Of a stretch of DNA of 64,000 nt, positions 30,122 through 37,956 are shown in pieces; within the stretch, counting starts at the first letter, position 1; every line of letters begins with the position of its first letter. Source of the stretch: Streptomyces sp. B21-105 (lineage in GTDB: Bacteria; Actinomycetota; Actinomycetes; Streptomycetales; Streptomycetaceae); NCBI RefSeq assembly GCF_036898465.1, contig NZ_JARUMJ010000001.1, forward strand, positions 6,200,001-6,264,000. The letters are read 5' to 3'. A program made the position numbers and the translations under genes. Under the pieces are notes generated by a model that worked only from the letters and a program-made list of their open reading frames with translations, was not told where the DNA came from and made no database searches.

Positions 30122-31375
30122 ATGCGGAAGATACTCGTCGTCGGAGCCGGCCAGTCCGGACTCCAGCTCGCCCTCGGCCTCCAGTCGCACGGGTACGAGG
30201 TCACCCTGATGTCGAACCGGACGGCGGACGAGATCCGCTCCGGCCGCGTCATGTCGACGCAGTGCATGTTCCACACGGCCCTGCAGCACGAGCGCGACCT
30301 CCAGCTGAACTTCTGGGAGCAGCAGGCCCCGAAGATCCAGGGCCTCGGCGTCTCGGTCGCCGCCCCGGGCTCGCACGACCCCGGCCCCACCCAGCGCGCG
30401 ATCGACTGGCTGGGCCGGCTCGACGGTTTCGCCCAGTCCGTCGACCAGCGCGTGAAGATGGCCGGCTGGATGGAGACGTTCGCACAGCGCGGCGGCCAGC
30501 TGGTCATCCACGGCGCGGCGGTCTCCGACCTCGACTACTTCTCCCGCGCCTACGACCTCGTCCTGGTCTCCGCGGGCAAGGGCGAACTCGTCCAGATGTT
30601 CGGCCGGGACGCCGATCGCTCCCCCTACGCCGAGCCGCAGCGCGCCCTCGCCGTCGCCTACGTGCACGGCCTCGGCCCGCGCCCGGAGCACCCCGACACC
30701 GAGGCGGTCCGCTGCAACCTGGTGCCCGGCGTCGGCGAGCTGTTCGTCATGCCGACACTCACCACCTCCGGCCGCGCGGACATCCTGTTCTGGGAGGGCA
30801 TACCCGGCGGCCCGCTGGACGTCTTCAACGGCGTCAAGGACCCCGCGGAGCACCTCTCCCTGATCCTGGAGCTCATGGAGAAGTTCACGCCGTGGGAGTA
30901 CGCGCGGGCCACCAGGGTGGAGCTGACGGACGCGGGCGCCACGCTCGCCGGCCGTTACGCCCCCACGGTCCGCAACCCGATCGGCCGCCTCCCCGGCGGC
31001 GGCCTGGTGCTGGGCGTCGCGGACGTCGTCGTCGCCAACGACCCGATCACCGGCCAGGGTTCCAACTCGGCCGCCAAGTGCGCGGCTGCCTACCTCGCGT
31101 CGATCCTCGAGCGCGGGGACAAGGAGTTCGACGAGGAGTGGATGCGCGCCACCTTCGACCGGTACTGGGACACCGCGCAGCACGTCACCAAGTGGACCAA
31201 CGCGATGCTGGCCCCGCCGCCGGAGCACGTCGTCGACATGCTGGGCGCGGCCGGGCAGCTGCCGCCCGTGGCTGATCGTTTCGCCAACGCCTTCAACGAC
31301 CCGGCGGACTTCGAGAACTTCTTCTACGAGCCGGACAAGACGGCCGCCTACCTGGGTTCCGTCGCGGGGGTCTGA
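30122..31375 (+). CDS. Styrene/indole monooxygenase-family FAD-dependent protein linked to the conservon
   Basis: 417-aa flavoprotein. The N-terminal Rossmann motif ILVVGAGQSGLQLALGLQ binds FAD. The middle region with WMETFAQRGGQLVIHGAAVSDLD and the later GLVLGVADVVVANDPITGQGSNSAAKCAAAY, with a flavin-binding DP/GQG segment, match the styrene monooxygenase StyA group. Known members epoxidise aromatic alkenes or indole using FADH2 from a separate reductase. No reductase gene is adjacent, so it must use one from elsewhere. It lies 24 bases behind cvnD and is probably in the same operon. Its 3' end overlaps the convergent peptidase gene by 28 bases. The substrate is unknown. Confidence 0.88.
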   Translation: MRKILVVGAGQSGLQLALGLQSHGYEVTLMSNRTADEIRSGRVMSTQCMFHTALQHERDLQLNFWEQQAPKIQGLGVSVAAPGSHDPGPTQRAIDWLGRLDGFAQSVDQRVKMAGWMETFAQRGGQLVIHGAAVSDLDYFSRAYDLVLVSAGKGELVQMFGRDADRSPYAEPQRALAVAYVHGLGPRPEHPDTEAVRCNLVPGVGELFVMPTLTTSGRADILFWEGIPGGPLDVFNGVKDPAEHLSLILELMEKFTPWEYARATRVELTDAGATLAGRYAPTVRNPIGRLPGGGLVLGVADVVVANDPITGQGSNSAAKCAAAYLASILERGDKEFDEEWMRATFDRYWDTAQHVTKWTNAMLAPPPEHVVDMLGAAGQLPPVADRFANAFNDPADFENFFYEPDKTAAYLGSVAGV

Positions 31376-32658
31376 GCGGGCGCGGACGGTCCGGGTGGTG
31401 CCGGTGGTGCCGGTGGTGCCGGTGGTGCCGGTGGTGCGTCCGGGCGTACGGCTCCGAGGACCGGTTGAGCCGCGATCTCGGTGATCTTGACCTGCTCGCC
31501 GGTTCTCGGCGCCTGGACCACCTTGCCCTTGCCCAGGTACAGGGCCACATGGGTGGCCTCCGGGAAGTAGATCACCAGGTCGCCGGGGCGCAGCTTCGTC
31601 AGCGGGATCCTCGGCAGCCGCGCCCACTGCGCCTGGCTGGTGCGGGGGATCGGGGTCCCGGCGTGGTCCCAGGCCTCGGACGTCAGGCCCGAGCAGTCGT
31701 ACGTCCTCGGGCCTTCCGCGCCCCACTCGTACGGCTTGCCGATCTGCCGCACGGCGTACCGGACGGCTTTCGCGCCCTCCTTCGAGGGCTTGTGGTCGTC
31801 CGTGCCGAGCGCACCGGACGCGATCAGCTGCTGCTGCGCCCTCGCGACGCCGTCGCGCTCCCGTTCGGCGAGGGCGGTGAGCTGCTCGGCGGTGAGGGAG
31901 GCCAGCAGCTTCTCGACGGCGGCCAGCCGGCGGCGGACGTCGTCGCGCTCCTTCTTCCTGCGCGCCGTCAGGGTGAGCTGTGCGTCGAGAGCGGCCCGCG
32001 CCCTGCGCGCCAGGCCGCCGGCCCGGCGCTCGCCGCTCGCCAGCCGACCGACCGTCACGGCCCGCTCGCGCGCCAACTGCCCGATCAGATGCCCCTGCTC
32101 GAGGGCGTGCTGCGGATCGCGGGCGAGCAGCAGCCGCAGGTACGGGGAGAGGCCGGTGCTGCTCTGGTACTGCTGGCGGGCCAGCCGGCCGGCCGCCCCC
32201 CGGCTGTCGTGCAGCGACAGCCGCGCCCGCACCAGGCCGGCGTCCAGCCGCCCGGTCTCGGCGCGCAGCCGCGCGAGCTGCTCCTCGGTGGCGTTGTACG
32301 CCTCGGTGGCCCGTTCGGCCTCACGGTACCGCTGCTGAAGCTCCGTCAGCAGTTCGGCGGCGGTCCGCTCGCCGCCGTCCTCCGCCTCTCCCGAGCCGCC
32401 TCCGCCGCCCGCGTTTGCGCCGCCCAGGACGTCGTCGTCCGTGCCCCCGTCGTCGGCGGCGGCGGTGTCCTGGGCCCCCGCGGCCGGGAGAGTGCTCCGG
32501 GACGGGAGCGCCGGCGCTGCCGCCGTCGGCCCTGTCGCCGTCGGTCCGCCCGGTTCCGGGGGTTCCTGCGCCGCGGCGCACACCGGGGCCAGTACGGGCT
32601 GTGCGGCGAGCGCCGCCGTGACGACCGTACAGGCCAGACGCAGCAGTCTTCCTGACAC
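31348..32658 (-). CDS. Secreted NlpC/P60 (C40) peptidoglycan hydrolase
   Basis: 436-aa exported cell-wall enzyme. GTG 32658 is preferred because a near-perfect AGGTGATGG ribosome site (GGAGGTGAT) precedes it. A signal peptide (LLRLACTVVTAALAAQPVLAPVCAAAQ) is followed by a Ser/Pro/Gly linker and a long coiled coil (about residues 95-280). The C-terminal NlpC/P60 domain has GKPYEWGAEGPRTYDCSGLTSEAWDHAG with the catalytic Cys, and THVALYLGKGKVVQAP with the His. This coiled-coil plus P60 layout is that of RipA-type D,L-endopeptidases that cut stem peptides during growth or spore germination. The C-terminus ends in (PPA)n encoded by five 9-bp repeats at 31392-31437. Confidence 0.92.
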   Translation of the reverse strand: MSGRLLRLACTVVTAALAAQPVLAPVCAAAQEPPEPGGPTATGPTAAAPALPSRSTLPAAGAQDTAAADDGGTDDDVLGGANAGGGGGSGEAEDGGERTAAELLTELQQRYREAERATEAYNATEEQLARLRAETGRLDAGLVRARLSLHDSRGAAGRLARQQYQSSTGLSPYLRLLLARDPQHALEQGHLIGQLARERAVTVGRLASGERRAGGLARRARAALDAQLTLTARRKKERDDVRRRLAAVEKLLASLTAEQLTALAERERDGVARAQQQLIASGALGTDDHKPSKEGAKAVRYAVRQIGKPYEWGAEGPRTYDCSGLTSEAWDHAGTPIPRTSQAQWARLPRIPLTKLRPGDLVIYFPEATHVALYLGKGKVVQAPRTGEQVKITEIAAQPVLGAVRPDAPPAPPAPPAPPAPPGPSAPAQTPATEPR

Positions 32659-32761
32659 GCCATCACCTCCGCTGCGGGGTGGCCCCTCCATCCCGCAGGG
32701 CGAGCCTCGGACGGATCCGCGCGGTCCGCGCGCCGAGCGTGCGCGGTTCGGCGCAACGGTG

Positions 32762-33064
32762 TCACCCGTCGGCGTCGTCCCGCCGTCCGTCCGGCGTGGC
32801 GTCGGGCTTGGACCACGGCCACCGTGGTCGGCCGCTGTCCTTCCCCTCGGGGTCGAACGCGTACTTCCAGCCCTGCGGCAGTCCGAGCCGCTTGCTGTGG
32901 CCGCGGGGCACCCGCCGGTAGACCAGGACGGTGGGCGTGCGGCCGGCCGCGCCGGGGACGGGGATGCGGTACGTCTTCGGCGGGTGCCCGGTCGGGCCCA
33001 GCAGCACGGGCAGCACCCGGCCGTCCATGGGGCCGCCCTCGAAGGGGGTGTCTTCGCTCTTCAC
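32762..33064 (-). CDS. Hypothetical protein
   Basis: 100-aa protein from GTG 33064, 14 bases after the TetR stop, so likely co-transcribed with it. It has GPMDGRVLPVLLGPTGHPPKTYRIPV, VLVYRRVPRGHSKRLGLPQGWKYAFDPEGK and a charged tail. The pattern is a small beta-rich soluble protein found in streptomycetes, with no recognised domain, signal or membrane segment. The frame has normal high GC3. I do not recognise a function. Confidence 0.7.
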   Translation of the reverse strand: MKSEDTPFEGGPMDGRVLPVLLGPTGHPPKTYRIPVPGAAGRTPTVLVYRRVPRGHSKRLGLPQGWKYAFDPEGKDSGRPRWPWSKPDATPDGRRDDADG

Positions 33065-33078
33065 GTCACCAGTGTCGA

Positions 33079-33729
33079 TCAGGTCTCCGCGGCCAGCGCA
33101 CCCCGGACCAGCTCGTCGGTCTGCGGGTCCCGGGCGGCGGTCACCATGAGGACGGCGACGAACTGGTCGACCAGCCAGTCCCGCAGCTCGTCGGCGGGCG
33201 GCTGCTGGTCCTCGTCGAGCCAGATCAGCGACGCCGCCTCGACCGCGGTGATCCACATCCGCACGGTCATCCGCAGCCGCGGTCCGGGGGCGGCCACCCC
33301 CAGGTGGCTGTAGATGGCCTCGGCGGCGGCCCGGCGCACGCCGTCCACGATGGCTGTCGTCCGGGACGTCTCGACCACGCTGCCGCCCTGGAGCAGGGCG
33401 CTGAAGCCGGCGTCGTGCCGGCCGACGAAGGTGAGATAGCGGTCGAGGACGCGGGCGAGGCGGGGGAGGAGGGGACCGTCGTGGGGCTCGTCGAAGCAGT
33501 GGTGCAGCTCGTCGGCGGCGGAGCGCAGGGCGGCCTCGTAGAGCTGCTGCTTGCCGCCGGGGAAGTACCGGTAGACGAGCGGCCGGGAGACGCCGGCGGC
33601 CTCGGCCACGTCGTCCAGCGAGACGTCCTCGGGGACGCGGTGCGCGAACAGCGAGAGCGCGGCCTCCAGCAGCTGGCTGCGGCGCTCCTCGACGCTGAGG
33701 CGACGGTAGGCGGGGGCGGCGGGCGTCAT
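33079..33729 (-). CDS. TetR/AcrR-family transcriptional regulator
   Basis: 216-aa regulator. The N-terminal helix-turn-helix RSQLLEAALSLFAHRVPEDVSLDDVAEAAGVSRPLVYRYFPGGKQQLYEAAL is a textbook TetR domain; the C-terminal helical part binds the effector. The order on the minus strand is diiron oxygenase, TetR, hypothetical protein. A TetR-like inverted repeat lies in front of the oxygenase gene (34840-34862) and is the best candidate operator. No equally good copy is seen in front of tetR itself. The ligand is unknown, perhaps a lipid or aromatic substrate of the oxygenase. Confidence 0.92.
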   Translation of the reverse strand: MTPAAPAYRRLSVEERRSQLLEAALSLFAHRVPEDVSLDDVAEAAGVSRPLVYRYFPGGKQQLYEAALRSAADELHHCFDEPHDGPLLPRLARVLDRYLTFVGRHDAGFSALLQGGSVVETSRTTAIVDGVRRAAAEAIYSHLGVAAPGPRLRMTVRMWITAVEAASLIWLDEDQQPPADELRDWLVDQFVAVLMVTAARDPQTDELVRGALAAET

Positions 33730-33809
33730 GACGTGCAGCGTAATCCGTCGCCCCCGGGGTCGTGCCCACGACGGCAGTCCGGACGCCCGTCACAGCCGGC
33801 GTCCGGACC

Positions 33810-33905
33810 GTGCCTACGCCAGGAGTCCGTGCCTACGCCAGGAGCTCCCACCTACGCCAGCAGCCCGCGCTCGCGTCAGGAGGCCGCGCCTACGCCAGCA
33901 GTCCG
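33810..33905. repeat. 19-bp degenerate tandem repeat, about five copies
   Basis: Copies of cctacgccag recur at 33813, 33832, 33851 and 33889 with a degenerate unit near 33870 (ctcgcgtcag), giving an exact period of 19 bases. The last copy runs into the 3' end of the diiron oxygenase gene. It fills the gap between that gene and tetR. Confidence 0.8.
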
Positions 33906-34828
33906 GACGATCGCCACAGTCGGCGTCCGACGCCGCGCAGCACGCCGATGTCGTCCAGGAAGTCCGTCAGCCGCTTCGCGCCGGTCCGCATGATCTCCCG
34001 GCGGTGCCCGCTCGCCTGTACCTGCGCCATGGCCGCCCGCCGGTCCAGACCGACGTTCGTGTAGACCTCCGGATTCACGAAGGCCACCGAGAACACCCGG
34101 GCGAACTCACCCGACGTGACCCTGGTGAACTCCTGGGACCAGCGCGGGGCGGTCACCATCTGCCGGCGCAACTCCTCGCGGGCGTAGCGCACGTGCCGGG
34201 CCTCCTCCACCACGTGGATCCGGGTGACGCCCCGCACCAGCGGCTGTACCCGCTCGTCCGGGAAGGTCAGCCGCTGCATCCAGTCGAGGACCTCCTCGCC
34301 GAGCAGCGTCGCGGTGAAGGAGCCGGGGGTGGTGGAGACCGTCTTGAAGAGACGCCCCATGGCCTGGTGGGCGCGGCTCACCGGGTACCACGGCGTGTCG
34401 CCGCGCGAGATCAGCCGGGCGAACATCTTCGAGTGCCTGCACTCGTCCTCGATCTCGGTGAGCGCGTACCGCACGTGCGCGCTCGTCGCCGCCTTGTCGT
34501 AGATGTGCCGGACGAGCAGCTGCATGAGGATGATCTCGAACCAGATCCCCAGCGAGGCGAGCGCGGCGGCCTCGTGCTGGGACAGCAGGATCCGCTGCTC
34601 CTCGCCCATCCGCCGCCACAGCGGCGTGTCGTACAGCGACACGAGCTCCGGCGGCCAGAACCACTTGCCCTCCTCGAAGGGGGCGTCCCAGTCCAGCTCC
34701 TGGTCGGGGTCGAAGGAGTGCTTGGCGGAGGACGCGAGCAGCCGCTCGGCCACCTGTTCCCGGTCCTTGAGCAGGCCCAGCGCGTCCCGCAGCCCTTCCA
34801 CCGCGTCGGCATCCGTGAGGGTCGTCAT
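33890..34828 (-). CDS. AurF-like non-heme diiron oxygenase
   Basis: 312-aa helical protein starting MTTLTDADAVEG at ATG 34828. Diiron ligand motifs are in the right order: SQHEAAALASLGIWFEIILMQL, ALTEIEDECRHSKMFARLI (ExxxxxH type), GEEVLDWMQRL, and RIHVVEEARHVRYAREEL (EExRH). This is the p-aminobenzoate N-oxygenase AurF family, whose members oxidise aromatic amines or other substrates with O2; many are unlinked housekeeping copies of unknown substrate. The promoter region holds a TetR-like operator 12 bases before the start codon, so it should be controlled by the nearby TetR. The 3' end is formed by a 19-bp repeat unit, giving the C-terminus SGLLA. Confidence 0.87.
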   Translation of the reverse strand: MTTLTDADAVEGLRDALGLLKDREQVAERLLASSAKHSFDPDQELDWDAPFEEGKWFWPPELVSLYDTPLWRRMGEEQRILLSQHEAAALASLGIWFEIILMQLLVRHIYDKAATSAHVRYALTEIEDECRHSKMFARLISRGDTPWYPVSRAHQAMGRLFKTVSTTPGSFTATLLGEEVLDWMQRLTFPDERVQPLVRGVTRIHVVEEARHVRYAREELRRQMVTAPRWSQEFTRVTSGEFARVFSVAFVNPEVYTNVGLDRRAAMAQVQASGHRREIMRTGAKRLTDFLDDIGVLRGVGRRLWRSSGLLA

Positions 34829-34839
34829 GGCTCTTATGA

Positions 34840-34862
34840 GACTGCCTGTCAGCAAGGCAGTC
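34840..34862 (-). promoter_or_regulatory. Inverted repeat, candidate TetR operator
   Basis: GACTGCCT, 7 bases, AGGCAGTC: a perfect 8-bp inverted repeat whose total length of 23 bases is typical of TetR-family operators. It lies 12 bases upstream of the diiron oxygenase start codon. Confidence 0.7.
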
Positions 34863-34974
34863 AATCCCTCGCGCGTCAACAATCCGTTCCGTGATCACTC
34901 GACGGGCGGGCGATCGGGCGTTCCGGCTGGGTAGGCTGATCGTGCCCGCCAGGCTCCACCGCATGGGAGTGACC

Positions 34975-35574
34975 ATGAGCGCCGCACGCGAGTACGGGCT
35001 GGACGAGGACCACGAGTGGGCCCGTCCGCCTGAGGGCGGCTGGACGGCGGAGGATCTCGACAGGCTCCCGAACCTGCCTCCGCACACGGAGCTGATCGAC
35101 GGGAGCCTGGTTTTCGTGAGTCCGCAGACGCGCTTTCACATGCGTACCCTGCGCCTGCTGGAGCGCACCCTGCTGGAGCAGGCGCCGGACAAGTTCGACA
35201 TCGACCGCGAGTTCACCGTCAGGCTGGACAGACGCAACCGCCCGGAGCCCGACATCCTGGTGGTCCGGGCGGACGCCGACACCGGCCCCCTGCAGACCTG
35301 GCTCCACCCCGACGACGTCGTCCTCGCGGTGGAGATCGTTTCGGCGGACTCCGAGGAGCGCGACCGCAAGGTCAAGCCCCCCAAGTACGCGAGTGCGGGT
35401 ATCCCTCACTACTGGCGTGTCGAGGAGAGCGACGGTCTGCCCGTGGTCCATGTCTACGAACTCGACCCCGCAACAGGCGCGTACGGGCTCACGGGCATCC
35501 ACCACGACCTGCTCAAACTGACCGAGCCGTTCCCCCTCACCGTCGACCTCGCCGCTGTCGACCGCCGCCGATGA
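34975..35574 (+). CDS. Uma2/DUF820-family restriction-endonuclease-like protein
   Basis: 199-aa protein from ATG 34975 (GGGAGT upstream). It shows the Uma2 PD-(D/E)xK layout: HTELIDGSLVFVSPQTRFH near the N-terminus, RPEPDILVVRADAD with the metal-binding Asp, VLAVEIVSADSEERDRKVKPPKYASAGIPHYWRVE with the catalytic ExV and Lys. The acidic N-terminus YGLDEDHEWARPPEGGWTAEDLDRLP is typical of Streptomyces copies. These proteins are very numerous in streptomycetes; nuclease function is predicted from fold only. It is followed after 25 bases by a small gene that is probably in the same transcript. Confidence 0.9.
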   Translation: MSAAREYGLDEDHEWARPPEGGWTAEDLDRLPNLPPHTELIDGSLVFVSPQTRFHMRTLRLLERTLLEQAPDKFDIDREFTVRLDRRNRPEPDILVVRADADTGPLQTWLHPDDVVLAVEIVSADSEERDRKVKPPKYASAGIPHYWRVEESDGLPVVHVYELDPATGAYGLTGIHHDLLKLTEPFPLTVDLAAVDRRR

Positions 35575-35599
35575 CCGCCGACGAGCGGCCCGTCGTCGC

Positions 35600-35926
35600 A
35601 TGCGGGTGCGCAACTCCGGCGCGGAGTTGCTCGAGCTCGTCCTCGAGCCGTACGGCAGCGATCACTGGGTGCGGCCCGGCGAGACCTTCGTGATCTGGAC
35701 GATCGGGCGGCCCGGGGACGGGGTGTCCGAGGCGTTCGCAGGGGAACACGGGCCGGGGACGGTGACCGTGCACGCCGACGTGCTGCCCGCCTATGTCGGC
35801 GACGAGGACGGCAACGAGATCGACTGCGGTCACCACAGGCCGCAGCCCGCCGGCCCGTTCCGGCTCAATCTTCCCCAGCCGCTCCCCGCCCCTCCCGGCC
35901 CCTGCTGGACCGACCGGACGGGCTAG
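35600..35926 (+). CDS. Hypothetical protein
   Basis: 108-aa protein starting MRVRNSGAELLELVLEPYGSDHW, with RPGETFVIW, HADVLPAYVGDEDGNEIDCGHH and a Pro-rich end. Strand-rich, small and soluble, without a recognised domain. It follows the Uma2 gene closely and overlaps the end of the convergent DUF3291 gene by 4 bases. Codon use is normal for the genome. Function unknown. Confidence 0.65.
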   Translation: MRVRNSGAELLELVLEPYGSDHWVRPGETFVIWTIGRPGDGVSEAFAGEHGPGTVTVHADVLPAYVGDEDGNEIDCGHHRPQPAGPFRLNLPQPLPAPPGPCWTDRTG

Positions 35927-36453
35927 ACCGAGCAGCCCAGGTCCTCCGGTAGCGCGAACGTCATCGGCTCCGCGCCCTGCGCCGGGAAGGACGTGCGCAG
36001 GCCGAAGGCGTACGGGGTCGGGCCGTTCGCGCGCAGATGGAGGAGGCGGGACTCGGCGTCCGCGACCGTCGGGCGTCGGCCCGCCGGCACCCACCACAGG
36101 GCCGTCATCGCCTCCGCCACCCGCTCGAACCACTCCCGCCTGCGCGAGAGCAGCTCACGGTGCTGCCCCTGGTACATGAACGTGGTCAGGGCGTCGAGGT
36201 CCCGCCACACCGTCATGTTGATGATCAGCCAGGAGTCCCCGAACACCTGGATGCCGGTCGCGTCGCCGCCGTCGGACTGGAGCCGCCACACATAGCCGTC
36301 CGCCGTCTCCGCGGCGGCGTTGACCGGGTCGAGAGCGTCCACGAAGTCCTTCAACTGCGGTGATTCCAGCGGGAACCTGAGGCGGGAGATGTTGACCTGG
36401 GCGAGTTCGAAAGCGGCGGTCTCGGTGACGTTCTCAGCTCTCGTGTCAGTCAT
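35923..36453 (-). CDS. DUF3291 domain protein
   Basis: 176-aa soluble protein. FELAQVNISRLRFPLESPQLKDFVDALDPVNAAAETADGYVWRLQ followed by SWLIINMTVWRDLDALTTFMYQGQHRELLSRRREWF is the DUF3291 pattern, a ferredoxin-like fold related to antibiotic-biosynthesis-type monooxygenases. LWWVPAGRRPTVADAESRLLHLRANGPTPYAFGL completes it. Function is not established; it may bind a small molecule. Single gene, convergent with its neighbour on the left and 45 bases upstream of the PBP gene stop on the right. Confidence 0.88.
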   Translation of the reverse strand: MTDTRAENVTETAAFELAQVNISRLRFPLESPQLKDFVDALDPVNAAAETADGYVWRLQSDGGDATGIQVFGDSWLIINMTVWRDLDALTTFMYQGQHRELLSRRREWFERVAEAMTALWWVPAGRRPTVADAESRLLHLRANGPTPYAFGLRTSFPAQGAEPMTFALPEDLGCSV

Positions 36454-36498
36454 GAGTGAACCGTAGGACGCCCCTGTGCGGCTCGGTACCCCCCCGTC

Positions 36499-37956
36499 TC
36501 ACGGGTTGAGCACCGCCTCCATCACCGCCCGGGCGATCGGCGCCGCCATTCCGCCCCCGGTGATGTCCCCGCGGCGCGCCGACCCGTCCTCCACCACCAC
36601 CGCGACCGCCACCCTCGGCTCCAGGCCCCGCAGGTCCTGCGCCCAGGAGACGAACCACGCGTAGGGGATCCCGGCGTTGCCGATGCCGTGCTGCGCGGTG
36701 CCCGTCTTGCCGCCGACGATCGCGCCCGGGATCGCCGCGTTCACCCCGGTGCCCTCCCGCACCACGTCCGTCATCAGCTCGCGCAGCCGCCGTGCCGTCG
36801 AGGGCAGCATCGCCTGACGCGACGGACGGGAGCCGGCGGTGGACACCGTGGCCCCGCCCCGGCGCGTCGTCCGCTCCACCAGGTACGGGGTGCGCACCTG
36901 ACCGCCGTCGGCCACCGCCGCCGACACCATCGCCATCTGCAGCGGGGTCGCCCGCGTGTTGTACTGGCCGATCGAGGACAGCGCCAGCTGGGCCCGGTCG
37001 AGCGAGGTGTCGAAGGTGCTCGGCGCGACGGCGAACGGGATCCGCACGTCGAGGTCGTTGAAGCCGAACGCCTGCGCCGTCCGCGCCATCCGGGCCAGAC
37101 CGGTGTCCACGCCGAGCTTCGCGAACACCGTGTTGCACGACCACTCGAAGGCGTCCCGCAGCGGAGCGTCCTCGCAGCCGTCGCCCTCGTTGGTCAGCCG
37201 CGTCCGCGTACCCGGCAGCCGGTAGGGGTCGGGGGAGTAGGTCGCCGCGTCCAGGTCGGTGATCACCCCCGCGTCCAGCGCCGCCGCCGCGGTGACCACC
37301 TTGAACGTCGACCCCGGCGGATACGTCTGCCGCACCGCCCGGTTGAGCATCGGCCGGTCCGGATCGCCGCCCAGCCGCGCCCAGGCCCGTTCCGCGCGGG
37401 CGTCGTTCCCGGACAGCACGGCCGGGTCGTACGACGGGCTCGACACCAGCGCCAGCACCCGGCCCGTCGACGGCTCCACCGCCGCCACCGCGCCCTTGCG
37501 CCCGTCCAGCCCCTCGAACGCGGCACGCTGGGCCCGCGGGTTCAGGGTGGTCACCACGTCGCCGCCGGACGGACGGCCGCGGGTGACGTCGTCCCACAGC
37601 GGGAACGAGGCGAGCAGCGGGTCCGAACCGGAGAGCACGCCGTCCCCGCTGTGCTCCAGGAACGTCGTCCCGTACACCTGCGAGGCGAAGCCCGTCACCG
37701 GCGCGTACAGCGGCCCGGCGCGGTACGTCCGTTCGTAGCGCAGCTGCTCGCCGGTGTCCCGGGAGCCGGTGACCGGCACCCCGCCGACCAGGATGTCGCC
37801 GCGCGGCTGGGCGTAACGGGCGATGGCCGCCCGCCGGTTGGCCGGGTTGCCGTTGTACGCCTCGGACCGGAGGACCTGGACGCGCGCGGCGTTGACCAGG
37901 AGCGCCGCCAGCAGCAGGGCGCAGAACGCGGCGGCGCGCCGGATGTGCCGGGTCAC
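36499..37956 (-). CDS. Class B penicillin-binding protein (transpeptidase)
   Basis: 485-aa membrane-anchored D,D-transpeptidase that crosslinks peptidoglycan. One N-terminal membrane segment (AAAFCALLLAALLVNAARV) leads to an extracytoplasmic enzyme with all three motifs: STFK (about residue 215), SCN (about 272) and KTGTA (about 415). It is the partner of the FtsW/RodA protein encoded just upstream, with a 4-base ATGA overlap; glycosyltransferase and transpeptidase pairs of this kind polymerise and crosslink the wall together. Gene order matches a known extra ftsW/pbp pair of streptomycetes besides the division pair in the dcw cluster, to the best of my recollection. Confidence 0.93.
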   Translation of the reverse strand: MTRHIRRAAAFCALLLAALLVNAARVQVLRSEAYNGNPANRRAAIARYAQPRGDILVGGVPVTGSRDTGEQLRYERTYRAGPLYAPVTGFASQVYGTTFLEHSGDGVLSGSDPLLASFPLWDDVTRGRPSGGDVVTTLNPRAQRAAFEGLDGRKGAVAAVEPSTGRVLALVSSPSYDPAVLSGNDARAERAWARLGGDPDRPMLNRAVRQTYPPGSTFKVVTAAAALDAGVITDLDAATYSPDPYRLPGTRTRLTNEGDGCEDAPLRDAFEWSCNTVFAKLGVDTGLARMARTAQAFGFNDLDVRIPFAVAPSTFDTSLDRAQLALSSIGQYNTRATPLQMAMVSAAVADGGQVRTPYLVERTTRRGGATVSTAGSRPSRQAMLPSTARRLRELMTDVVREGTGVNAAIPGAIVGGKTGTAQHGIGNAGIPYAWFVSWAQDLRGLEPRVAVAVVVEDGSARRGDITGGGMAAPIARAVMEAVLNP

